Origin: Cellulomonas sp. NTE-D12
GTDB lineage: Bacteria; Actinomycetota; Actinomycetes; Actinomycetales; Cellulomonadaceae
Reading direction: 5' to 3'
Assembly (NCBI RefSeq): GCF_027923705.1
Contig: NZ_AP026442.1
Location: forward strand, 124,001-188,000
Length of the DNA: 64,000 nucleotides
Positions within the stretch are counted from its first letter, which is position 1; each line of letters begins with the position of its first letter. The translations under genes and the position numbers were made by a program. Positions 1 through 9,245 of the stretch are shown here, piece by piece. Below the pieces are notes generated by a model. It was not told the DNA's origin. It saw only the letters and a list, made by a program, of their open reading frames with translations, and did no database searches.

Positions 1-2
1 CC

Positions 3-1220
3 TGCCGCGTGCTCGCCGTCGCGCCCGGTCTGCGGGACACCCGCGAGATCGACATGTCCCGTGCCGAGTTCCGGGCCGAGGACCGGCCGGCGCTGAACAG
101 CCTGATCCGCGACCGTCTCCCGTGGGTGGCCAGCGCGTACGACGAGGACGGCACCCCGTTCCCGCCCGGTGACCCGCGTGCGGGCGACGAGGTGGAGGTG
201 GAGACGCTGCTCGCGCTCGGCGCCGCCGCCGCGATGGCCGTCCCCGTCGAGGTGAACGGCACCGTGTGGGGCGAGGTGTACGTCACCCGCAACGCACCCG
301 GAGAACGGTTCGGGCCCACCGAGCTCGCGGCGGCGACCGTGCTGGCCGGCCTCGTCGGGGGTGCCGTGGCCCGGGTGGACCTCGAGGCGCAGGTGCGGCA
401 CCTGGTCGCCGACGACCCGCTGACGGGTCTGGTGAACCGGCGGATCGCCGATGCCGCCGCCGAGCACGCCCTCGCCTCCGGGGGCGAGACGTGCATCGTC
501 ATGTGCGACGTCGACGGCCTCAAGCGGGTCAACGACGAGCTGGGCCACGACGCCGGCGACGACCTGCTCCGTGCCGTGGCCGACGTGCTCCGCCGCATCT
601 CCGAGGGCCTGCCCGGTGCGACCGCCGCCCGGCTCGGTGGCGACGAGTTCTGCGTGATCACGTCCGGCCACCCGCTGGCGACGGTGCGCGAGGTGACCGC
701 CCGCACGGTCGACACGTTCCCGCTGCCGCACGCCGCCACCCTGTCGTTCGGCATCTCGTCCACTGCCATCGCTGGCGCGGTCCCGGCCAGCCAGCTGTTC
801 CGCCGCGCCGACCAGGCGCAGTACCGCGCCAAGCGGGCACACGCACGGGTGCGGGCGGCCGCCGGACCGGTGACCGCCGACCCTGCGGTGACGGCGGAGC
901 GCCTGGTGGTGAGCGTGTCGGCGGCGCTCGCCGACGTGCGGGGTGGACCGGTGGCTCGGCTGTGCGCGCTGGCGGCCGCGGCGGCGGACACCCTCGGCGC
1001 CGGCGAGTGGGCCGTGCTGCGGCGGCGGGACGACGACGAGTCGGCGGACACGGTGGCCCGCGGTGGCGACGACGGCAGCAGGGGCGAGCACGTCCGCCTC
1101 GAGGCGGCGTACGGCACGTGGCTGATCGAGGTGTCCGCGTCGGCGACCGCCGCGATCGCCGAACCGGTGCCGACCACGCTCACGGCGCTCACGGCGCTCG
1201 CGGTGGTCGGCGCCGCCTGA
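3..1220 (+). CDS. GAF-GGDEF diguanylate cyclase-like protein, 5' end outside window
   Basis: The reading frame is open from the first bases of the window, so the N-terminus is missing. The visible part starts with a GAF-like sensor region (about the first 125 residues). A GGDEF domain follows, with the DDPLTGLVNRR entry motif, the CDVDGLKRVND motif and an intact LGGDEF active-site loop near visible residue 210. GGDEF proteins of this type condense two GTP to cyclic di-GMP in the cytoplasm. The usual RxxD inhibitory site before GGDEF is not seen. About 120 further residues without a recognised domain follow. It converges with the thioredoxin/NHL gene, only 15 bases away. Family call firm; enzymatic activity inferred from the intact motif. 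Confidence 0.85.
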   Translation, partial: CRVLAVAPGLRDTREIDMSRAEFRAEDRPALNSLIRDRLPWVASAYDEDGTPFPPGDPRAGDEVEVETLLALGAAAAMAVPVEVNGTVWGEVYVTRNAPGERFGPTELAAATVLAGLVGGAVARVDLEAQVRHLVADDPLTGLVNRRIADAAAEHALASGGETCIVMCDVDGLKRVNDELGHDAGDDLLRAVADVLRRISEGLPGATAARLGGDEFCVITSGHPLATVREVTARTVDTFPLPHAATLSFGISSTAIAGAVPASQLFRRADQAQYRAKRAHARVRAAAGPVTADPAVTAERLVVSVSAALADVRGGPVARLCALAAAAADTLGAGEWAVLRRRDDDESADTVARGGDDGSRGEHVRLEAAYGTWLIEVSASATAAIAEPVPTTLTALTALAVVGAA

Positions 1221-1235
1221 CGGTCCGGCCGGTCC

Positions 1236-3149
1236 TCAGCCCAGCAGCGGCAGCGTCAGCACGTCGGGCGCACCGGCCTCGAGCCGTACCGGCACGCCCC
1301 AGTCCTGGCTGGCCAGGTGACACGCCGGGTACTCGATCGCCGGGTCGGCGTCGCAGGACGCGGCCTGCGCGGTCACGTGCAGCACGCCCTCGCCGACGAC
1401 GGGGTCGAGCGTGAGCACCCTGGTCAGCGGCACGTCGTCACCCGCGCCGTCGAGCAGCAGCCCGGCGGGGGACGACGAGACGCGCAGCCGCGTCGACGGC
1501 CCGTACCGGTCGTCCTGCTTCTGACCAGGGGCGGGGGTGAAGACGACGTCCAGCCGCACCTGTCCCGGTGCGAGGACGGTCACGGGCCGCTGGGTGCGGT
1601 GCGCACCGTCGTCGACCCGCCGGCCGACCCCCGCCGGCAGCGGCACGCGGACCAGCCGGTGGACGGCGGACTCGACGACCAGCAGCTGCGGTGCCGAGGC
1701 GTCGTCGGCCAGCACGACGAGCCCGCTCGGCTCGGCCAGTCCCGTGGCGACGGTGCTGACCTCCTCGGTGACGGCGTCGTACCGGCGGATCGCACCGTTG
1801 TACGTGTCGGCGACCAGCACGGTGCCGTCCGGCAGCGTGGCGACGCCGAGCGGGTGCTGCAGTCGGGCCTGTGCGGCAGGACCGTCCACGTGACCGAAGT
1901 CGAACAGCCCCTCGCCGACCAGCGTGCGCACCCTGCCGCCCTCCACCACGCGCAGCGCCGAGGTCTCGGAGTCCGCGACCCAGAGCCGTCCGCCCTCGTC
2001 CACCGCCAGGCCTGAGGGCTGGGCGAACCACGCCTCACGGGCGGGCCCGTCCAGCAGCCCCTCGGTCATGGTGCCGGCGGCGTGCCGCACGGTCCCGGCC
2101 ACCGGGTCGAACGCCCACAGGGTGTGGTGCCCGGCCATCGCCACGGCGAACGCCTGCCACGGCTCGAACCACACGACGTCCCACGGCGACGACAGCCGCA
2201 CGCCCGTCGCGGGCCCGTCGTACCCGACACCGCGCCGGTCCGCGCCGGCCGCTCCGCCGCCCAGCACGCCCTCCACCACGTTGTCCGGGGCGCCGACCAG
2301 GAACTGCGTCCCGGTACCGGCCACCGTGGTCACCGTCCCGTCGGACAGCCGCACGCCGCGCAGCACGTGGTTGGCGGTGTCCGCCACGAGCACCTCCCAG
2401 CCCACCGTCGCCCGCAGGCCCTCCGGCAGCAGGGCCAGCCCGTTCGGCTCGGCGAAGCGCGCCTCGTCGGGACCGCCGTCCACGAGTCCGCGCGTGCCGA
2501 CGCCGATCCGCCGCACCAGCGTCTCGCCATCCGCCTCCAGCTCCGCGAGCCCGTGGTGCCCGGCGTCCGCCACCAGCAGGTGCCCGTCGGGCAGCACGAT
2601 CGCTCGCGCCGGGAACCGGAGCGTCCCGGGCTCCGGCTCCGGGATCACCACCGGCCCGTCGCCGCGGCGCAGCGTGCCCTTCGCCTCGTGCTCGGTCACC
2701 AGCTCGCCGACCAGCGCCTCGAGGTTGTGCGCGTGCCCCTCGCCGGCCAGCTGCGCGACGACGTACCCCTCGGGGTCGATCACCACCAGCGTCGGCCAGG
2801 CGCGGGCCGTGTACGCCTGCCACGTGACCAGCTCGGGGTCGTCCAGCACCGGGTGGTGCACCTCGTACCGCTGCACGGCGGCCGCGAGGGCCGCCGGATC
2901 GGCCTCGTGCACGAACTTCGGCGAGTGCACCCCGACGGTCACCAGCACGTCCGAGAACCGCGCCTCGAGGTCCCGCAGCTCGTCCAGGACGTGCAGGCAG
3001 TTGATGCAGCAGAACGTCCAGAAGTCGAGCACCACCACCTTGCCCCGCAGGTCCGCGAGGGTGACCGTCCGTCCCCCGGTGTTCAGCCACCCGCGCCCGA
3101 CGAGCTCGGACGCACGGACACGGGGCAGACGGGCGGTGCTGGTGCTCAC
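1236..3149 (-). CDS. Thioredoxin-like/NHL-repeat protein (NHLRC2-like)
   Basis: About 637 residues. The N-terminal 165 residues are a TlpA/thioredoxin-like fold with the redox motif FWTFCCINC near residues 44-51. Residues about 185-500 are NHL beta-propeller repeats (recurring LPDG, VADT and NGLAL/PSGLAV segments). The last 140 residues look like a beta-sandwich. This order matches the NHLRC2 family, a conserved cytoplasmic protein of unclear biochemical role. No signal peptide or membrane segment is seen. The GTG at 3149 is preferred over the in-frame TTG at 3161. No strong ribosome binding site precedes either, so the start is uncertain. Confidence 0.85.
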   Translation of the reverse strand: MSTSTARLPRVRASELVGRGWLNTGGRTVTLADLRGKVVVLDFWTFCCINCLHVLDELRDLEARFSDVLVTVGVHSPKFVHEADPAALAAAVQRYEVHHPVLDDPELVTWQAYTARAWPTLVVIDPEGYVVAQLAGEGHAHNLEALVGELVTEHEAKGTLRRGDGPVVIPEPEPGTLRFPARAIVLPDGHLLVADAGHHGLAELEADGETLVRRIGVGTRGLVDGGPDEARFAEPNGLALLPEGLRATVGWEVLVADTANHVLRGVRLSDGTVTTVAGTGTQFLVGAPDNVVEGVLGGGAAGADRRGVGYDGPATGVRLSSPWDVVWFEPWQAFAVAMAGHHTLWAFDPVAGTVRHAAGTMTEGLLDGPAREAWFAQPSGLAVDEGGRLWVADSETSALRVVEGGRVRTLVGEGLFDFGHVDGPAAQARLQHPLGVATLPDGTVLVADTYNGAIRRYDAVTEEVSTVATGLAEPSGLVVLADDASAPQLLVVESAVHRLVRVPLPAGVGRRVDDGAHRTQRPVTVLAPGQVRLDVVFTPAPGQKQDDRYGPSTRLRVSSSPAGLLLDGAGDDVPLTRVLTLDPVVGEGVLHVTAQAASCDADPAIEYPACHLASQDWGVPVRLEAGAPDVLTLPLLG

Positions 3150-3286
3150 GGCACAAGTCAACAGGACGCCGCGACGTCCTCATCCCCGCCGAGGCGCACC
3201 GCATGCTGCGGCCGCTGCGGTCGGCGGCACCGGGGGCCCTGCGGTCGGCGCTGCGTGTCGTATCCAGGGGTGGCGTACCTCTTTCC

Positions 3287-3311
3287 GGTGTACGCCCCGT
3301 GTGCGTACACC
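3287..3311. promoter_or_regulatory. Inverted repeat in a 448-bp intergenic stretch
   Basis: GGTGTACGC and GCGTACACC form a perfect 9-bp inverted repeat with a 7-base spacer. Two more GCGTAC hexamers lie at about 3273 and 3314, so the core motif occurs four times in about 45 bases. It sits between the divergent thioredoxin/NHL gene and the GAF regulator gene and resembles a regulator binding cluster. Nothing else in 3150-3597 looks coding. Confidence 0.4.
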
Positions 3312-3597
3312 AGGCGTACATCCGAAAACCGGTCCCCATCCCCGTTCGGGTCTCCGCCGAGATGGTGACCCGGTGCGTTCCGGACCGTGACGAGCGCTCG
3401 CATCGGGTGCGTTCGTCGCGGCCCTGGCGTGGTTCGCCTGTCAGATCGCACTCGCGACCAGTGCCGGCGACTCCGTGAGTGCGGCGATGCGAGCGGCCCA
3501 GGCCGGTGCAGCCGGCGTCGGCTCCTCCCGGGATCTGTGACGCGCGGCATAGGTGTGCCTACACTCGCCCCGCCGACGACGAGGTCGAGGAGGCGGT

Positions 3598-4935
3598 GTG
3601 ACCCGACGCGCAGCGGGTGCCGACCCGGGCCGGTCCCCGCTCCCGACCGAGACGAGCCGGTCCACAGCGGCCGAGCCGACCTCGAGGCTGCGCGACGCGC
3701 ACGAGCGATTCGTCAGCACCGGTAGCGCGCCGGCTCGGCTGGTCCGACGGGTCGTCGTCGACTCGTGGCGGCGCAGCGCACGCATCGGCATCGACCCGGA
3801 CCGGGTCAGCGCGCCGGTGGACCTGTCGGACCCCGAGCTGGCGGCGGTCCGCCGGTCCCATCCGCTGGCGGCCGGCATCCCGACGGCCCGCCGGCTGCTG
3901 CTGCAGCCCGACGCCGGCTGGGTCGCGGCGCTGACGGACCACACCGGCCGGCTGCTGTGGGTCGAGGGGGACCGGTCGGTGCGGCGGTCGATCGAGCAGA
4001 TCGGGTTCGTCGAGGGCGGGGTGTGGCGGGAGGACACCGCCGGCACCAACGCCCCCGGCACCGCGTTGGCCACCGATGCCGAGGTGCAGGTGGTCGGTGC
4101 GGAGCACTGGGCGCGGTCCGTGCACCCGTGGAGCTGCGCGGCGGCACCGGTGCACGCGCCGGACGGCCGGGTGGTCGGTGTGCTGGACGTCACCGGGGGA
4201 CCGGCGGCGGGTACGCCGATGGCGATGTCCCTGGTCAGGGCGACCGCGGCGGTACTCGAGGCGGGGCTCGCGGCACTGCCCGCGGGCGGACGCCTGCCGG
4301 GTGGAGCGGGTGCGGGCCTGGGTGCGCAGCCGGTGGACGTGCACGAGCCGCGGCTGCAGGTGCTCGGCGCGCACGCCGGGGTGCTGCACCTGCCCGTGGA
4401 CGCCGGGGGTGGGCGCGTGCGGCTGTCCCGCCGGCACACCGAGATCCTGCTGCTGCTCGCCGAGCACCCCGCGGGGCTGTCCGGTGACGAGCTGGCCGTG
4501 CTGCTGTCCGAGGACGAGCTCTCGGACGTCACCGTGCGGGCCGAGGTGTCGCGGCTGCGCCGTGCCGTCGGACCGCTGCTGTCCGAGTCGCGCCCGTACC
4601 GGCTGACCCGCGCCCTGCGCACCGACACCGACACGGTGCGGGACGCGCTGGCACTGGGGGACACCGCCGCCGCGCTCGCCGCCTATGCCGGGCCGGTGCT
4701 GCCGCGGTCGGAGGCGCCGGGCGTCGACCGGGTGCGTGCCGACCTGTCCACCGACGTGCGGGCGGCGGTGCTCGCCTCGCGGGACGCGGAACTGCTGTGC
4801 CGGTGGGTCGCGTCCGACGAGGGCGCCGACGACTGGGCCGTCTGGCGTGCGCTGGCGGCGTGCACCCCGTCGGGGTCGGCGGCGCACCTGCGTGCCGTCG
4901 CGCGGCTGCACGCCGTGGAGCAGCGCCTCGGCTGA
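3598..4935 (+). CDS. GAF-domain regulator with C-terminal winged helix
   Basis: About 445 residues. The N-terminal half resembles the sensor half of AcoR-type activators (the VVDSWRRSARIGIDPDRV segment, then a GAF-like region ending in VVGVLDVTGG). No AAA+ sigma-54 activation domain follows. Instead the C-terminal part has a helical DNA-binding segment (RRHTEILLLLAEHP...VTVRAEVSRLRRAVG) like OmpR/BTAD winged helices. The start GTG at 3598 is chosen because GAGGAGG at 3587-3593 lies just upstream. An earlier in-frame GTG at 3553 lacks one. It lies 162 bases upstream of the acetaldehyde dehydrogenase on the same strand and probably regulates it in response to alcohol or aldehyde. That role is inferred from position. 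Confidence 0.75.
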   Translation: MTRRAAGADPGRSPLPTETSRSTAAEPTSRLRDAHERFVSTGSAPARLVRRVVVDSWRRSARIGIDPDRVSAPVDLSDPELAAVRRSHPLAAGIPTARRLLLQPDAGWVAALTDHTGRLLWVEGDRSVRRSIEQIGFVEGGVWREDTAGTNAPGTALATDAEVQVVGAEHWARSVHPWSCAAAPVHAPDGRVVGVLDVTGGPAAGTPMAMSLVRATAAVLEAGLAALPAGGRLPGGAGAGLGAQPVDVHEPRLQVLGAHAGVLHLPVDAGGGRVRLSRRHTEILLLLAEHPAGLSGDELAVLLSEDELSDVTVRAEVSRLRRAVGPLLSESRPYRLTRALRTDTDTVRDALALGDTAAALAAYAGPVLPRSEAPGVDRVRADLSTDVRAAVLASRDAELLCRWVASDEGADDWAVWRALAACTPSGSAAHLRAVARLHAVEQRLG

Positions 4936-5019
4936 CCTCGACGCCTCGATCCGCAGGCCGGGACCTTCGTCCTCCTAGGTGCAACCTTCCTGCAACGATG
5001 CGCGACCTAACGTCCTGCC

Positions 5020-5031
5020 TCGTCGCGACGA
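5020..5031. promoter_or_regulatory. Palindrome in the aldehyde dehydrogenase leader
   Basis: TCGTCGCGACGA is a perfect 12-bp palindrome about 66 bases before the dehydrogenase start. TGCAAC occurs twice just upstream (near 4980 and 4991). These are candidate sites for the upstream GAF regulator. No clear -35/-10 pair is seen. Confidence 0.3.
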
Positions 5032-5097
5032 AGAGGTCGCGCCCCGCGCCCCGCCGCCCCGCGACGGCCCGCGGCCCCTGTCACAGGAGGGTGGACG

Positions 5098-6621
<1,524 letters not shown>

Positions 6622-6633
6622 TCGAGCGCGCCG

Positions 6634-6677
6634 CGAGGGTGCCCGCCCGGGCCCGGCAGTCCGGGTGGGCACCCTCG
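6634..6677 (+). terminator. Strong hairpin after acetaldehyde dehydrogenase
   Basis: The arm CGAGGGTGCCCGCCCGG (6634-6650) pairs with CCGGGTGGGCACCCTCG (6661-6677), 17 bp with one G-U pair and a 10-base loop. There is no T-tract, which is common in high-GC actinobacteria. It lies 12 bases after the stop codon and would limit read-through into the DUF779 gene. Confidence 0.7.
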
Positions 6678-6781
6678 CAGGCTCGACGGCGCGGCGACGG
6701 CCGACGATGGGCGTCGGCGAGGTCCGACGAGCGCGACGGTCTGACGACGACGGACGTGACGACGACGGACGAGGAGGTCCG

Positions 6782-7237
6782 ATGACGACGACGACGGTGC
6801 AGCGGGTGACCGCGACCGATGCGGCCCTCGACGAGCTGCGGTCGCTCCGCGACCGCCACGGGCCGCTGATGATCCACCAGTCCGGCGGCTGCTGCGACGG
6901 CTCGTCGCCCATGTGCTACCCCGCCGGTGACCTGCTGCTGGGCGACGCCGACGTGCACCTCGGCGACCTGCGGCTGGCCGGCATCGAACCGGATCAGGGC
7001 GAGCCTGGGGGCGCTGCCGACGTGGTGCCCGTCTGGATGGGCAAGGCGCAGTACGCCTACTGGCAGCACACCCACCTGACCATCGACCTGGTGACGGGGC
7101 GCGGCGCCGGCTTCTCCCTCGAGGCGCCGGACGGGGTCCGCTTCATGATCCGCTCCCGCCTGCTGACCGACGACGAGCTCACCACCCTCCGCACCGCCGG
7201 CCTGCTGCTGGACCCGCCGGTCGGCCCCGCTACCTGA
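6782..7237 (+). CDS. DUF779 domain-containing protein
   Basis: 151 residues. The conserved core IHQSGGCCDGSSPMCYPAG with its cysteine cluster, followed by a VWMGKAQYAYWQHTHLTID segment, identifies DUF779. The biochemical role is unknown, but the family is repeatedly found beside NAD-dependent acetaldehyde dehydrogenases, as here, so it probably supports that enzyme or its metal or redox state. The ATG at 6782 has GGAGG a few bases upstream. An earlier in-frame start would run through a simple GAC-rich repeat and is less likely. A hairpin terminator separates it from the dehydrogenase, so it may have its own promoter. Confidence 0.88.
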   Translation: MTTTTVQRVTATDAALDELRSLRDRHGPLMIHQSGGCCDGSSPMCYPAGDLLLGDADVHLGDLRLAGIEPDQGEPGGAADVVPVWMGKAQYAYWQHTHLTIDLVTGRGAGFSLEAPDGVRFMIRSRLLTDDELTTLRTAGLLLDPPVGPAT

Positions 7238-7270
7238 CCCTCCGCTCACCCGCACCGCAGCTCGCACCGG

Positions 7271-7338
7271 CGAGATGAGCACAACGCACCCAGGTGGGCA
7301 CAACGACGTGCTCCTCTCGCTGCAAAGTGCTCATCTCG
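7271..7338. repeat. REP-like palindromic repeat, copy 1
   Basis: The ends CGAGATGAGCAC (7271-7282) and GTGCTCATCTCG (7327-7338) are perfect 12-bp inverted repeats. Between them the unit GAGCACAACGCACCCAGGTG and a second GGGCACAACG occur. A diverged copy lies at 8237-8321. The pair brackets the membrane-protein gene. It could act as a bidirectional terminator or be a dispersed extragenic repeat. Confidence 0.65.
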
Positions 7339-7340
7339 TG

Positions 7341-7388
7341 CCGGGGTGCCGGGGTGCCGGGGTGCCGGGGTGCCGGGGTGCCGGGGTG
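7341..7388. repeat. Six perfect copies of an 8-bp tandem repeat
   Basis: CCGGGGTG is repeated six times without a mismatch, directly after the palindromic repeat. The period of eight changes reading frame between units, so this is not coding. Copy number may vary by slippage. Confidence 0.9.
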
Positions 7389-7509
7389 CCGGAGCGGGGG
7401 CGGGGCCGGCCGACGCCGACCCCGTTGACCGTGCGCCTGGTGCACGTACGCCGGGCGCACGAGCAACGTGTGTTTCGCCCGGGGTGGACCCCATTGCGTC
7501 GGCGTTCTG

Positions 7510-8226
7510 GTGGACAGTGTCACCGTGCCGCGTCGCATCACTCCCGACACCGACCCGAACGGTGCCCCGCTGACGTTCAGCCGGCGGCCGGTGCTGATCG
7601 CCTTGGTGGCCTTGCCCGCCTTGGCAGCCGCGCTCTTCGGGGCGGGATGGCCTGACGGCGGGATCATTGGCGGCGCGGTCGCCCTGCTGCTCTTCGGCAT
7701 CTGGGCGTACGACATGGCCAGGCAGCGCGCGCGCCACCCTGCGATCGTCAGCCGGCGCCCGTACGACGACGTCGTCGAGGTGCTCGGCGCCCAGAACCTG
7801 CGCGCGACCATGAAGCGCGCGGGCGTCCTCAAGCCGCACACCGTGGAGGCGGGGATCACACCGTCCTACAGCCTCGTGATCTCGGACGACGGCGTGGAGC
7901 TGTGGCGTCGCGGTGGGGACCCTGTCCAGGTCGCCCACATCCGGTGGGCAGACGTCGACGACGTGGGTCCGGCCGAGGCCGCACTCAGCAGTGCAGGGCC
8001 CCGGCTGGCCGCGGGCATCCTGCTCACCAACGACTACGTCCTCTGCCTGGTCCCGCTGCGCCGGGTCGGTGGCTTCGTCCCGGGCTCCGTCGGCGCCGCC
8101 CAGCGGCTGATCGTCGTCCTGCGCGCGCACCTGGACGCGTACGACAGGGCACACGGCATCGATCGTGAGCACTGGCTCGACGACGCGGACCTTGACGACC
8201 AGGACGACGCAGCGGCGTCCCGCTGA
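7510..8226 (+). CDS. Uncharacterised two-helix membrane protein
   Basis: About 238 residues. Two hydrophobic segments near residues 28-45 and 50-65 (LIALVALPALAAALFGAGW and GGAVALLLFGIWAYDM) are followed by a soluble domain of about 160 residues with alternating beta-like stretches. It ends in an acidic tail (DDADLDDQDD). No known family is recognised. The GTG at 7510 is a guess; GTG 7525 is equally possible and neither has a clear ribosome site. It is isolated between two copies of the same palindromic repeat. Confidence 0.6.
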   Translation: MDSVTVPRRITPDTDPNGAPLTFSRRPVLIALVALPALAAALFGAGWPDGGIIGGAVALLLFGIWAYDMARQRARHPAIVSRRPYDDVVEVLGAQNLRATMKRAGVLKPHTVEAGITPSYSLVISDDGVELWRRGGDPVQVAHIRWADVDDVGPAEAALSSAGPRLAAGILLTNDYVLCLVPLRRVGGFVPGSVGAAQRLIVVLRAHLDAYDRAHGIDREHWLDDADLDDQDDAAASR

Positions 8227-8236
8227 CCGTCGACCG

Positions 8237-8321
8237 GCGAGACGAGCACAACGCACTCAGGTGAGCACAACGCACCCAGATGAGCACAACGAAGTGCGCG
8301 TCTCAGTGCAGAGTGCTCATC
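8237..8321. repeat. REP-like palindromic repeat, copy 2
   Basis: Begins CGAGACGAGCACAACGCAC and ends GTGCTCATC. It contains three GAGCACAACG units where copy 1 (7271-7338) has two. The terminal arm overlaps the stop codon of the convergent hydrolase gene, which suggests a role in ending transcription from both sides. Confidence 0.6.
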
Positions 8322-9213
8322 CCGCGCGGGCGCGGGCGCGGTGGCTGTGCAGGAGGGCGCCGACCATCGGCACCAGGGCGCGCGAGGCCTCCATCGTCAG
8401 TGGCTGCCGCCAGAACGAGTGGACCTGGCCCATCGTCTCGAAGCCCACCACCTCGGCACCGGCCTCCGCCAGCGCGGTGGCGTACGCCCGGCCCTCGGCG
8501 GCGAGCGGGTCGTGCTCCGCGGTGACGACGAGCGTCGGCGGCACCTGCGACAGGCCGGGTGCCCGGAGCACCGACACGTCCGGGCTGTCGCCCAGCGAGC
8601 CGGGGGCGTAGTGCTCCCAGAACCAGTCCATCTCGGCACCGGTCAGGGCGGCGGTGTCCGCCGCAGGGTCCAGCGGCCAGCGGCGGTCCGTCGGCGGGTA
8701 CATCAGCACCTGGAAGTCCAGCGCCGAGGGATCGCGCACCGTCAGCCCGGCGAGCAGGTTGGCGCCCGACGAGTCACCGATGCCGGGCAGCCACATCGCG
8801 TCGACGTGGTGCTCGGCACCGTGCGACCGGAGCCACCGGGCCGCCGTCTGCACGTCGTCGAGCGGGGCCGGGTAGGGATGCTCGGGCGCACGGCGGAAGT
8901 CGACGGCCAGCAGCGCCCACCCGGTGGCGTCCGCGAGGTAGCGGCAGAAGGCGTCGTGCGTCTCGAGGTCGTGGAACATCCACCCGCCGCCGTGCACGTA
9001 CAGCGCGACCGGTGCACCGAGCCGCGGTCGGTAGAGCCGGACGGGGACACCGTCGGCGTCCAGGTCCGCGACGTGCTCGATCGGCACCCGGTCGGCCTGG
9101 GCGAGGGCCGCACTGCGGGCGGCCGCGCGATCGACGTCGACCGTGGACAGGTCCTGCGGACCCGAGTCGGGCAGCTGCTCGATGAGGGCGCGCGCCTGCG
9201 GGTGCAACGTCAT
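8317..9213 (-). CDS. Alpha/beta hydrolase, HSL (acetyl-esterase) family
   Basis: 298 residues, typical length. It has the oxyanion-hole motif YVHGGGW (residues about 72-78) and the nucleophile elbow GDSSG (Ser148). The acid in AEHDPL (about 240) and the base in QVHSFW (about 270) complete the triad of hormone-sensitive-lipase-like esterases. It is cytoplasmic, with no signal peptide, and probably hydrolyses short acyl esters; the substrate is unknown. A TACTCT box lies six bases before the ATG with no ribosome site, so the transcript is probably leaderless. It is convergent with the membrane-protein gene. Confidence 0.88.
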   Translation of the reverse strand: MTLHPQARALIEQLPDSGPQDLSTVDVDRAAARSAALAQADRVPIEHVADLDADGVPVRLYRPRLGAPVALYVHGGGWMFHDLETHDAFCRYLADATGWALLAVDFRRAPEHPYPAPLDDVQTAARWLRSHGAEHHVDAMWLPGIGDSSGANLLAGLTVRDPSALDFQVLMYPPTDRRWPLDPAADTAALTGAEMDWFWEHYAPGSLGDSPDVSVLRAPGLSQVPPTLVVTAEHDPLAAEGRAYATALAEAGAEVVGFETMGQVHSFWRQPLTMEASRALVPMVGALLHSHRARARAG

Positions 9214-9245
9214 CCCGGGAGAGTACGTGGCGCCACGCCCCAGGG

